Shown here piece by piece: positions 44,106 through 51,562 of a stretch of 64,000 nucleotides of DNA. The stretch is from Pseudomonas neuropathica (GTDB lineage: Bacteria; Pseudomonadota; Gammaproteobacteria; Pseudomonadales; Pseudomonadaceae). The stretch's first letter is position 1; the number at the start of each line of letters is the position of its first letter. A model generated the notes under the pieces. The model searched no databases. It was not told where the DNA came from and was given only the letters and a program-made list of their open reading frames with translations. A program made the position numbers and the translations under genes. Location of the stretch: contig NZ_JACOPX010000018.1 in the NCBI RefSeq assembly GCF_015461835.1, positions 62,001 to 126,000 of the forward strand. The letters run 5' to 3'.

Positions 44106-45521
44106 ATGAAATCGACCCCTTCCGGGCTGCCTGAACAGCCCGCGCTGCAGCGCACGCTCAGCAATCGTCACATCCAGTTAATGGCCATGGGCGGCGCCAT
44201 CGGGACCGGCCTGTTCATGGGTTCCGGAAAGATCATCGCCCTCTCCGGGACGTCGATCATTCTCATCTACATGATCATCGGCCTGTTCGTGTTTTTCGTC
44301 ATGCGCGCCATGGGCGAAATGCTCCTGTCCAACCTCAACTTCAAAACCTTCGCCGACTTCGCCGGTGCCTACCTAGGCCCGCGCGCGGCATTCTTCCTCG
44401 GCTGGTCGTACTGGCTGAGCTGGAGCGTGGCGGTGATCGGCGACGCCGTCGTGGTCGGCGGATTCTTCCAGTACTGGTTCCCCGACGTACCGGCGTGGAT
44501 ACCCGCCGTCGGCATGCTGGCGACCCTGTTCGCGCTCAACGTGCTGACCGTCAGGATGTTCGGTGAGGTGGAATTCTGGTTCGCGATCATCAAGATCATT
44601 GCCGTTGTGACCCTGATCGGCGTCAGCACCGTGCTGATCGCCAGCTCCTTCGTCTCGCCCAGTGGCGTCACCGCGTCCCTGAGTCACCTGGTGGACAAAC
44701 AAGCGGCGTTCCCCAACGGCTTGTTCGGCTTCTTCGCCGGATTTCAAATGGCGATCTTCTCCTTCGCCGGCACCGAGCTGATCGGCACCGCCGCCGCCGA
44801 AACCCGCTCGCCGGAAAAGACCCTGCCCAAAGCGATCAACTCGATTCCGCTGCGGATCATCCTGTTCTACGTCCTCGCGCTGACCTGCATTATTGCCGTG
44901 ACCTCGTGGCAACAGGTTTCTCCAGTCAAAAGCCCCTTTGTCGAACTGTTCCTCGTCGCCGGGTTTCCCGCAGCCGCCGGCATCGTCAACTTCGTGGTCC
45001 TGACCTCAGCGGCCTCATCGGCCAACAGCGGCGTGTTCTCCTCGAGCCGCATGCTGTTTGGGCTGGCCAACCAAGACAACGCCCCCGGCATATTCCGCCG
45101 ACTGTCGAGCAACAGCGTGCCACTGCTGAGCCTGGCGTTTACCACGCTGTTGATGCTGGTCGGCGTGCTGGTGCTGTTCATCGTGCCGGAAGTCATGACC
45201 GCGTTCACCATCGTCTCCACCGTGTCGGCGATTCTGGTGATTTTCACCTGGTCGACCATCCTTGCGTCTTACATCGCCTACCGCAAAAAACGTCCGGATC
45301 TGCATGCGAAGTCGACTTACAAGATGCCCGGCGGTGTGCCGATGGCTTGGTTCTCGTTGGCGTTTTTGGGGTTCGTGCTGGGGTTGCTGGCGTTGCGGCC
45401 TGATACGCGGATAGCACTGATGGTCATGCCGGGGTGGTTTGTCTGGTTGGGGATTGCTTATCAGTTGACGCGGTTGAGGAAGCCGAAATCTGCGGTTGAG
45501 TCGGCGGGTCAGTTTGGTTAG
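44106..45521 (+). CDS. Amino acid permease (APC family, CycA/AnsP-like)
   Basis: 471 residues, about twelve helices. LSNRHIQLMAMGGAIGTGLFMGSG is the hallmark start of the amino-acid transporter (AAT) branch, and ETRSPEKTLPKAINSIPLRI the well-conserved segment between helices 6 and 7. The nearest well-known relatives are CycA-like (D-Ala, D-Ser, Gly) and Pro/GABA permeases. Its place after the amidohydrolase and cyclodeaminase suggests that it brings in the amino acid or amine that they use. The gap of 127 bp to the previous gene contains a GC-rich hairpin near 43990-44012. A strong terminator follows. Confidence 0.85.
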   Translation: MKSTPSGLPEQPALQRTLSNRHIQLMAMGGAIGTGLFMGSGKIIALSGTSIILIYMIIGLFVFFVMRAMGEMLLSNLNFKTFADFAGAYLGPRAAFFLGWSYWLSWSVAVIGDAVVVGGFFQYWFPDVPAWIPAVGMLATLFALNVLTVRMFGEVEFWFAIIKIIAVVTLIGVSTVLIASSFVSPSGVTASLSHLVDKQAAFPNGLFGFFAGFQMAIFSFAGTELIGTAAAETRSPEKTLPKAINSIPLRIILFYVLALTCIIAVTSWQQVSPVKSPFVELFLVAGFPAAAGIVNFVVLTSAASSANSGVFSSSRMLFGLANQDNAPGIFRRLSSNSVPLLSLAFTTLLMLVGVLVLFIVPEVMTAFTIVSTVSAILVIFTWSTILASYIAYRKKRPDLHAKSTYKMPGGVPMAWFSLAFLGFVLGLLALRPDTRIALMVMPGWFVWLGIAYQLTRLRKPKSAVESAGQFG

Positions 45522-45532
45522 AGCTGCAAACG

Positions 45533-45564
45533 AAAGCCGTCACCTTAAGGTGACGGCTTTTGTT
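45533..45564. terminator. Two-way terminator between convergent genes
   Basis: AAAGCCGTCACC-TTAA-GGTGACGGCTTT with a T-rich tail (TGTTTT) on + and an A-rich opposite side. It fills the 44-bp gap between the permease and signal peptidase stops. Confidence 0.9.
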
Positions 45565-45565
45565 T

Positions 45566-46363
45566 TCACTGAAAGGCTGTGCCAATCCTCGATCGATCGG
45601 ACGAGTACCAGATTCCGGTGACTTTACCGGTAATGTCTTCGAGTGCGACCTGGCCCATAAAGCGGCTGTCGTTACTGCTGTCGCGGTTATCACCGAGCAG
45701 ATAAACATGATCTTTCTCGACCACCGTCTGCGGCGTTTGCAGATAACGAGGATCCTTCACGCGATCTGGCGGTGCAAAGAACAGCCCCATGTTTTCGCCG
45801 TTGCGAATGACCTTACCGTCAACAATCGACAAGGTATCGCCACCCACTGCCGCCACACGTTTGACCGCCTCCGTGCCGTTGTAGCGATAAGTCACAATGT
45901 CGCCCACCTGCGGCGCGTCGATGCGCATTTTGGTGACGATATAGTCTCCGATCGAAAGGGTCGGAACCATCGAGCCAGAGGGGATGAAGTAAGTCTTGAA
46001 CCCCAGCGTCGGGCCTCGCAATGGCCCCAAAAGAATCAGCGTGAGGATGACCAGCGCCACCACGTAAAGCACATGGAAACGGGTGCTGGGGCTGTTCACC
46101 GGATGGTCGTTTCTACGCACCGATATCGCAGCTGCCGTAGCCGAGCCGAGTTTCACCAGGACGATAAACGTAGCGAAGACATACAGGCCCACTGGCGTGG
46201 CAGGCACCCCGCAGACACCGAGTAAAATCACACCCAGATACAGCAAAGCGGCAACACGCACCGCCCACTTCACCTGACCGACATACACCAGACCCCAGCC
46301 GGCCACCAGGCACGACATCACGAATGCTTGCAGCGGCAGCTTCGGCTTATCAGGAACAGACAT
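45566..46363 (-). CDS. Signal peptidase I (S26 family), extended N-terminus
   Basis: 265 residues. The N-terminal third has three or four hydrophobic helices; the catalytic Ser131 is in IPSGSMVPTL, the general base Lys168 in EAVKRVAAVGGD, and the box GDNRDSSNDSRFMG is complete. The enzyme cuts signal peptides at the outer face of the inner membrane. The gene does not lie beside lepA and rnc, the usual place of the main lepB, and the N-terminal helices differ from the two-helix type, so it is probably an additional signal peptidase. Upstream, 81 bp off, lies a small membrane-protein gene on the same strand. Confidence 0.88.
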   Translation of the reverse strand: MSVPDKPKLPLQAFVMSCLVAGWGLVYVGQVKWAVRVAALLYLGVILLGVCGVPATPVGLYVFATFIVLVKLGSATAAAISVRRNDHPVNSPSTRFHVLYVVALVILTLILLGPLRGPTLGFKTYFIPSGSMVPTLSIGDYIVTKMRIDAPQVGDIVTYRYNGTEAVKRVAAVGGDTLSIVDGKVIRNGENMGLFFAPPDRVKDPRYLQTPQTVVEKDHVYLLGDNRDSSNDSRFMGQVALEDITGKVTGIWYSSDRSRIGTAFQ

Positions 46364-46444
46364 AAATTCTCTTCACGTAAATAGCTGACAATCAAGCGCC
46401 CGGCCTATTGAGCCAACAGGGCGCTACGGGCAATGCAGAGGGGG

Positions 46445-46852
46445 TTATTTAGCGGCAAAGTAGCCAGTCGTGCGCAATTGCAGGCTGTAGACCCAGATAC
46501 CAAACACCAGTGCATATTCTTTGAACATCGGCAGAGTGAGCAGATGCACAACCGAACCGCTGTTTATCTGCGACAGAGAGAAGGCAATTCCCAGGATCAA
46601 CGCTAGAACAAAGCACAGAGAACTGATCTTCTTTCTCGCCAGCAACAGCAAGCCGCCAACAAACATCAACAACGCCACCACGCAGACGTTCAGCAGCATC
46701 AGAAACGAAATATCCCCTTCCCGCGCTTGTTGAAATCCGTCATGAGCCACCCACAGGCCGGCCTGAATCAATACGACAAAGCAATAAAAAACGGCCATGA
46801 AAACAACGGCGGGACGTGTGTTGTACCAAGCTTGGGACGATGTAGCTTCCAT
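46445..46852 (-). CDS. Small four-helix membrane protein
   Basis: 135 residues, with four hydrophobic helices: AVVFMAVFYCFVVLIQAGLW, FLMLLNVCVVALLMFVGGLL, ISSLCFVLALILGIAF and a last around YALVFGIWVYSL. No family recognised. AGGAGTC lies upstream of ATG 46852. Base composition somewhat less GC-rich than the neighbours. It may be read together with the signal peptidase gene downstream. Function unknown. Confidence 0.6.
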   Translation of the reverse strand: MEATSSQAWYNTRPAVVFMAVFYCFVVLIQAGLWVAHDGFQQAREGDISFLMLLNVCVVALLMFVGGLLLLARKKISSLCFVLALILGIAFSLSQINSGSVVHLLTLPMFKEYALVFGIWVYSLQLRTTGYFAAK

Positions 46853-46954
46853 GGTGCGGCGACTCCTGAGTAAAGGCGCGAAATGCTACTAAATAGCCAT
46901 CACCGCGTCCATTTCCTCGCCCTCCTCCCGGCTGCTTTGCCCAGCGCGAACAGC

Positions 46955-46992
46955 CCCTCCGTGGCAACGGCTCAGCCGTTCGCCACGGAGGG
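46955..46992 (-). terminator. Long stem-loop after the DUF6124 gene
   Basis: CCCTCCGTGGC/GCCACGGAGGG arms extended by AACGG/CCGTT make a stem of about 16 bp with a five-base loop, 7 bp beyond the DUF6124 stop. There is no T run, so it may stabilise the 3' end of the transcript instead of, or as well as, ending it. Confidence 0.6.
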
Positions 46993-46999
46993 AGCTGAT

Positions 47000-47362
47000 T
47001 TACGCCTTCACCTCAACGTTATCCAACGCCTGATTCACCGCCAACTCCCCCAGCATCACCACCTGCGCAATGCCCAGCGCGGTTTTGCGGTGCGAGGGGT
47101 CGAGTGCTGCGGCGAAGTTGTTGAGCATTTCCGAGGCGGAGCTCAGCGTTTCACTGGCATTGGCCAATAGGGATTCCGAGTCGTACTTGGGGTTGGCGAG
47201 GTACATGCGCTCGGGCTCGTTGACGCTGGACATGATGTGGCCGGCGGGAAGGAGGTAGTGATCGAGCGCGCGCTCAGCGGCTTCGTGGAGTTTTTTGGGG
47301 TTGAGGGAATCGTAGGGGGATGCGGGATCGGTTTCTGGTGGGTTCGGTGTTGGTTTGAACAT
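47000..47362 (-). CDS. DUF6124-family protein
   Basis: 120 residues, acidic, cytosolic. MFKPTPNPPETDP, LHEAAERALDHYL, TLSSASEMLNNFA and VVMLGELAVNQALDNV are the family marks of this Pseudomonas-specific group, of unknown function and often present in several copies per genome. AGGAGTTACACC precedes ATG 47362. The frame stays open far upstream through a structured leader (see 47371-47589), whose alternative base pairing can cover this ribosome site. The strong long hairpin at 46955-46992 follows the stop. Confidence 0.78.
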   Translation of the reverse strand: MFKPTPNPPETDPASPYDSLNPKKLHEAAERALDHYLLPAGHIMSSVNEPERMYLANPKYDSESLLANASETLSSASEMLNNFAAALDPSHRKTALGIAQVVMLGELAVNQALDNVEVKA

Positions 47363-47370
47363 GGTGTAAC

Positions 47371-47589
47371 TCCTGACGGATAAACGAAAAGGAGCCATCA
47401 CTCTCGCTACCAAACGAAGGGTGGAGGCCATACGCAGGTTGGTAGACCGGTCGTCAGGAACCCCGGCGCATCCGAAGACGCCCCGCGCATGACCACCATA
47501 AAACGAAGACGAGAAACGTCGTCGCAAGACAGTAGTCTTGTGCTTCTGACGGAGACGGGCTACCAAACCCGATCACTGGTTTTCAGTGA
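47371..47589 (-). promoter_or_regulatory. Structured leader with mutually exclusive pairings over the ribosome binding site
   Basis: On the minus strand, two short words occur three times. Block A: TTTGGTAG (47567-47560) then CCGTCAG (47552-47546). Block B, in complementary form: TCCTGACG (47459-47452) then CTACCAA (47445-47439). Block C: TTTGGTAG (47414-47407) then CGTCAGGA (47378-47371), which is the Shine-Dalgarno of the DUF6124 gene. B can pair with A or with C, not both; B:C hides the ribosome site. Small hairpins TCACTG/CAGTGA (47573-47589), CAAGAC/GTCTTG (47525-47540) and GACGA/TCGTC (47508-47523) lie in between. The layout recalls the C4 antisense RNA of phages P1/P7. The pairing is seen; regulation is inferred. 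Confidence 0.6.
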
Positions 47590-48008
47590 CGTAGGGACGA
47601 TAGAACCTGCGGGCTAGAGGCACAAGCCGGGGGATTCTGTCTTAGGTGTAGGGGGAGGCGCAAGGTGGTGTAGGCCAAGGACTGCAAAAACAGACTACGT
47701 TTAAACACATCCAGATTTCTGCGTTTAGAACAAGCTCGACGAATTTAGTGATCGAACCAAAAACAGCCTCCAATTGCAGGAAGCATTGCGTTCTTTTTCA
47801 AGTGCGGCCTGTCTTGCGATGATGGATTGTAGGGGTACATCTTGTGAACCCCGGATTTATTAGAGCCTAGTAGGTCAAAACTCCTTCGGCACCATTTTTG
47901 TACCAATTATCTCCTTTACCTATCGAATTCTGCTTCCATGAGCGCCCCACTGGATGGCAAAATGCCTCTAATGGCCGAAATATCGCATACGCGATCAGGA
48001 GAGCAAGG
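47590..48008. other. Intergenic transition to AT-rich island
   Basis: Between the DUF6124 leader and the SIR2-like gene. Up to about 47690 the sequence is GC-rich and may hold the 5' end of the leader transcript; from about 47700 it turns AT-rich. It contains ATGATGGATTG (47819-47829, shared with the dusA 5' end) and a hairpin GGGGT/ACCCC at 47832-47852. An in-frame extension of the SIR2 gene to 47898 is open but lacks a good ribosome site. No gene was recognised. Confidence 0.6.
47819..47829 (+). repeat. 11-bp direct repeat, left copy (possible att remnant)
   Basis: ATGATGGATTG occurs here and again at 50177-50187 inside the 5' end of dusA. The two copies bracket the AT-rich SIR2/membrane-protein island. 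The 5' end of dusA is a known target of dusA-associated integrases. There is no similarity beyond the 11 bp, and no integrase is present, so this may be chance. Confidence 0.4.
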
Positions 48009-49007
48009 ATGCCTAGGAAAACATTGATTTTTGGCAATGGCCTCGGAATGGCGCTTGATCCACGCCACTTTTCATTAACTAATGCAATGGCCGACGTATG
48101 GAATGATCCGTTCGCCGTATCTGACGTCCATAAGGAATTAATCAGCCAATGCATTGGCGGTAATGGAATGGTCCCCCAACGAGAAGACCAACTCGACCCT
48201 CTCCATTTGGTGATTTCAGCCTGTAAGACTCTTAACAGCATAAACATGTCGCAAAGAATGAATGTGCATTGGCTTTCGCAAGAAGGTCAGCAATTTCCTA
48301 TCGCAGTCGGAAATTACATACATAAAGTTGCTACAAGACTGCATCTATATAATGGCGGACTACCCCAAAACTTTTTAGAACCTCTTATTAGATTTGTGCG
48401 TCAGACAAAATCGCATATAGCCACGTTGAATTATGATAAGTTGCTATATGGGGCATTCCTTGATGCAAACCTAATGGCTGGCTACTTTGGCACCGTTCTA
48501 GTCGATGGCATGGTAACCGCGGGTTTCAGCTCTGAAGCCCTTGAACGTCGATACAATAACAATTTCGGATATTACCTGCACCTTCACGGGTCTCCTCTGT
48601 TCTTCGACCATAATGGTTTGGCGCGAAAAAGAGATAGGCACGAACTCAACCCCTTTTCGCCTGAAGGCTCTGACCACATAGTGTTAGCACACGTACGCCA
48701 TAAACGCTCTGCAATTGGCGCATCGAACGTGCTGTCCACATACTGGAACTATTTAAACTTCAGCCTTAATGAGTCCCAAAGCATCATCGTCTTTGGTTAC
48801 TCTGGCGAAGACAAGCATTTGAATGATGTAATCGCGGCACATGCACAATCAAAACACATTTTGATTGTCGAATGGAATGGCTTGAATCAGACTCAGCAGC
48901 AGCGATTAGGCTATTGGTCTGAAAAATTCAAAACAACAAATTTCCACCATTTTTATTTGCACAACATTTTAGAGTTCAACCAATGGGATCACACCTACAA
49001 CCTCTGA
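48009..49007 (+). CDS. SIR2-like domain protein, probable anti-phage NADase
   Basis: 332 residues of SIR2-like fold: LIFGNGLGMA (Gly9-Asn10-Gly11) as the nucleotide loop, ATLNYDKLLY with Asn141 and Asp143, HLHGSP with His193, and IIVFGYSGEDKHLND (Gly263-Asp268). In defence proteins such as ThsA and other SIR2-type systems this fold destroys NAD+ to stop phage growth. The gene is markedly AT-rich against its surroundings and sits next to dusA. ATG 48009 follows AGGAGAGCAAGG. A membrane protein gene follows 60 bp on. No TIR, STAND, Argonaute or MazF-like partner is nearby. Fold moderately sure, defence role inferred. Confidence 0.7.
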   Translation: MPRKTLIFGNGLGMALDPRHFSLTNAMADVWNDPFAVSDVHKELISQCIGGNGMVPQREDQLDPLHLVISACKTLNSINMSQRMNVHWLSQEGQQFPIAVGNYIHKVATRLHLYNGGLPQNFLEPLIRFVRQTKSHIATLNYDKLLYGAFLDANLMAGYFGTVLVDGMVTAGFSSEALERRYNNNFGYYLHLHGSPLFFDHNGLARKRDRHELNPFSPEGSDHIVLAHVRHKRSAIGASNVLSTYWNYLNFSLNESQSIIVFGYSGEDKHLNDVIAAHAQSKHILIVEWNGLNQTQQQRLGYWSEKFKTTNFHHFYLHNILEFNQWDHTYNL

Positions 49008-49067
49008 CCCCGTACAAAAATCTTCTACTAACCTCGAATAATTAAAACCAACCTTCAGGAACAAAAT

Positions 49068-49868
49068 ATGTCTGCAAAAGTTTTGAGAAAATTTCAAAAA
49101 AGATTTGAGTTAAACGAAGAGGGCATCAGAAGAATCTACGCAGACATAAAGAAGAGAGTTCCCGAAGAGAATCACAAAGACATTATATTCGAAGTATTTA
49201 GAGAAGACTCCCTAGTTTACAGAACTGCCGAAATCGATCGTGTACTGTCTGAAGACAACGACTCCACGCGAAAAATTAAAAACATTACGATCGAATACGC
49301 TGACAAACAGCTTATACTTGAAATAAATTTCGATGCTGAGAATGGAGCGCAATTCACTGTAACCGGTGAAGACAGAGACGACGTATACCTACTCTCATCC
49401 GAGCTGAAAGAATACATAGAAAAAGAAGTTGCAAAAATATCAAGTTTCGCATTCGCGAATGCCAAAACGATATTATTTGCATACATAATAATACTAATGA
49501 GCATCATGCTATATTTCTTTAGAAGCATGGACGTGAGCACCGACACCGAAAAACTTCAAAAAATACTATCTAGCAACGACATTCACGAAAAACTTAACTA
49601 TATAATCGATACAAGAACAATAAAACCAAACACGACCAACGCAATGAATTACATGATTGCACTGCCAATCATTTTATCACTATCAGCAATCTTTCCTTTT
49701 AGAAAAATAATCAGCTACCTCTACCCTGGCAATATATTTCTCATTGGCAAACAAACAAGTGTTATTGCTAGCCGTAGATCGTCAGCGAAGAATTTTTTTT
49801 GGGGGGGAATCGTCGCGTTAGTAATTGCTATTTCTACTGGCTACTACTTTTTCTGGCTAGCAAAATAG
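49068..49868 (+). CDS. Three-helix membrane protein, partner of the SIR2-like protein
   Basis: 266 residues, very AT-rich. The first ~125 residues are a charged, soluble alpha+beta part (KKRVPEENHKDIIFEVFRED ... ITIEYADKQLILEINFD); then three hydrophobic helices near residues 134-152, 195-210 and 244-262, with a soluble loop between the first two. No family recognised. AGGAACAAAAT precedes the ATG. It is 60 bp downstream of the SIR2-like gene with the same composition, so the two probably form one module. A T8G7 tract at 49793-49807 lies just before the last helix and could change the frame. Effector, sensor or anchor role is unknown. Confidence 0.65.
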   Translation: MSAKVLRKFQKRFELNEEGIRRIYADIKKRVPEENHKDIIFEVFREDSLVYRTAEIDRVLSEDNDSTRKIKNITIEYADKQLILEINFDAENGAQFTVTGEDRDDVYLLSSELKEYIEKEVAKISSFAFANAKTILFAYIIILMSIMLYFFRSMDVSTDTEKLQKILSSNDIHEKLNYIIDTRTIKPNTTNAMNYMIALPIILSLSAIFPFRKIISYLYPGNIFLIGKQTSVIASRRSSAKNFFWGGIVALVIAISTGYYFFWLAK

Positions 49869-49882
49869 AGCAGCACTCGTTA

Positions 49883-49931
49883 TCAGCTCCCCAAGCTGAT
49901 AACGAGGATTCAATTCCCTTCACCCGCTCCA
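49883..49931 (+). pseudogene. 3' half of a tRNA-Gly(CCC), decayed
   Basis: From 49883 the sequence reads as the anticodon arm TCAGC-TCCCCAA-GCTGA (anticodon CCC), a four-base variable loop, a T arm GAGGA-TTCAATT-CCCTT, and the acceptor end CACCCGC-T-CCA at 49931. The 5' acceptor strand (GCGGGTG expected) and the D arm are absent. Base 33 is C instead of T and the 53-61 pair is broken. Such 3' halves are left when an element integrates at a tRNA gene, so this is probably an old attachment site. It cannot yield a tRNA. Confidence 0.6.
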
Positions 49932-50128
49932 CTATTTTCAAGGCCTCCAGCGGTAGAGGGGTAGCGTCAGGCGAGACTGGCAGCAAATAGGGGCCAGACC
50001 ACAATATTCAGTCGATTCGTCTCGCCTCATCAGCGAGCAAGAGCACGTAGTAACGACGCGTAGGCCTCCGTCCTATCCCAATCCTGATAAACTCCCCCAC
50101 CTTCGCCCCTCTGATCCAGATTCCCCCA

Positions 50129-51115
50129 ATGCCTCTACAACCCGCCCCACTCTCCCGCCGCTTCTCCGTCGCTCCAATGATGGATTGGACCGACCGCCAT
50201 TGCCGTTTCTTCCTACGCCTCCTATCGAAGAACGCCCTGCTCTACACCGAAATGGTCACCACCGGCGCGCTGCTCAACGGCGATCACGAACGTTTCCTCC
50301 GTCACAACGAAGCCGAGCACCCTCTCGCGCTGCAGTTAGGCGGTAGCGTTCCATTGGATCTGGCCGCCTGCGCCCGCATGGCTCAGGAACACGGTTACGA
50401 CGAGGTGAACCTGAACGTCGGCTGCCCAAGCGACCGTGTGCAGAACAACATGATCGGCGCCTGCCTGATGGGTCATCCGCAACTGGTGGCGGATTGTGTG
50501 AAGGCAATGCAAGACGCGGTGTCGATTCCTGTGACGGTAAAGCACCGCATCGGCATCAACGGTCGGGACAGTTACGCTGAGCTGTGTGATTTCGTCGGCA
50601 CTGTTCGCGATGCCGGGTGCACCAGTTTTACCGTGCATGCGCGGATTGCGATTCTGGAGGGGTTGTCGCCGAAGGAGAATCGTGACATTCCGCCGTTGCG
50701 TTATGACGTGGCGGCGCAGCTGAAGGCGGATTTTCCGGAGCTGGAGATTGTGCTGAATGGCGGGATCAAGACGATGGAGGCTTGCCATGAGCATTTGCAG
50801 ACGTTTGACGGTGTGATGTTGGGGCGTGAGGCTTATCACAATCCGTATTTGCTGGCGGAGGTGGATCAGCAGTTGTTCGGCAGTTCGGCGCCGGTGATCA
50901 GTCGGGCTGAGGCGTTGGCGCAGTTGCGTCCTTATATAGCCGAGCATTTGCAGGCCGGTGGTGCGATGCATCACATCACGCGGCATGTGTTGGGCCTGGG
51001 CACGGGGTTCCCGGGGGCGCGGAAATTCCGTCAGTTGTTGTCGGTGGATATTCACAAGGCCAAGGATCCGTTGGCGTTGCTGGATCAGGCGGCTGAGTTG
51101 CTTGAAGGTCGTTGA
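50129..51115 (+). CDS. dusA: tRNA-dihydrouridine(20/20a) synthase DusA
   Basis: 328-residue FMN enzyme that reduces U20/U20a in the D loop of tRNAs with NADPH. RRFSVAPMMDWTDRHCRFFLR, the catalytic Cys99 in VNLNVGCPSDRVQNN, KHRIGINGRDSY, and FTVHARIAILEGLSPKENR are the DusA landmarks. The DusA-specific C-terminal part (HITRHVLGLGTGFPGARKFRQLLS) is complete. ATG 50129 gives the family-typical N-terminus. The 5' end contains the sequence used by dusA-associated integrases, and the gene directly follows the AT-rich island. The gene itself is intact. Confidence 0.95.
   Translation: MPLQPAPLSRRFSVAPMMDWTDRHCRFFLRLLSKNALLYTEMVTTGALLNGDHERFLRHNEAEHPLALQLGGSVPLDLAACARMAQEHGYDEVNLNVGCPSDRVQNNMIGACLMGHPQLVADCVKAMQDAVSIPVTVKHRIGINGRDSYAELCDFVGTVRDAGCTSFTVHARIAILEGLSPKENRDIPPLRYDVAAQLKADFPELEIVLNGGIKTMEACHEHLQTFDGVMLGREAYHNPYLLAEVDQQLFGSSAPVISRAEALAQLRPYIAEHLQAGGAMHHITRHVLGLGTGFPGARKFRQLLSVDIHKAKDPLALLDQAAELLEGR
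50177..50187 (+). repeat. 11-bp direct repeat, right copy, within dusA
   Basis: ATGATGGATTG, codons for Met-Met-Asp-Trp in the conserved start of DusA. It matches 47819-47829 exactly. Confidence 0.4.
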
Positions 51116-51142
51116 TTGATGGTTTGAGTCTGCGGGCGACGC

Positions 51143-51562
51143 ATGAGCGTTGCCCGTTGTTTTGTTGTACTGACAGGATGTCTTTTGTTTATGCCCGCGT
51201 TTACTTTTTCTGCTTTCAAGCGTTTCACCCTCCTCGCCTTGTTCAACTTCACTTCCGACGTTTATGCACACTGCGATGGCTTTTGCATGGGCCGTACCGA
51301 TACGCCGTGGGAGGTGACGCAGATTTCCGGGCTCACCTTGGTGTCTTTATTTCTCGCACCTTTTTCGGCTAGCCAGGAAACAACCGACAGTCACAAGCGT
51401 GTTTACTCCGCCGAGGAGCAGGAAGACGCGCGACTCTATCTGGCCAGCGACGGCATGCTGCAGGCCGCGTATTTCACCTCGGCCTTGCAGCGCTACCGCC
51501 AGGAGTCGCCGGATTCGGCGTTAAACGATCTCGCCGTTGCGGCATTGATCAGCGCTCAGTGA
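51143..51562 (+). CDS. DUF2388-family protein
   Basis: 139 residues with a hydrophobic N-terminus that can act as signal peptide. The C-terminal part (RVYSAEEQEDARLYLASDGMLQAAYFTSALQRYRQESP ... NDLAVAALI) matches the DUF2388 pattern, a Pseudomonas family of small exported proteins, often near oxidative- or metal-stress genes; function unknown. The ribosome site before ATG 51143 is poor, and ATG 51191 (MPAFTFSAFKRFTLLAL) gives a good signal peptide as well, so the start is uncertain. Its stop abuts the stop of the convergent uppP gene with no gap. Confidence 0.72.
   Translation: MSVARCFVVLTGCLLFMPAFTFSAFKRFTLLALFNFTSDVYAHCDGFCMGRTDTPWEVTQISGLTLVSLFLAPFSASQETTDSHKRVYSAEEQEDARLYLASDGMLQAAYFTSALQRYRQESPDSALNDLAVAALISAQ

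Noticed and set aside
47363-47566. A 68-codon N-terminal extension of the DUF6124 protein
   Set aside because: The region is a structured leader with repeated complementary blocks, the peptide is basic and unlike the family, and the proper ATG has AGGAG upstream.
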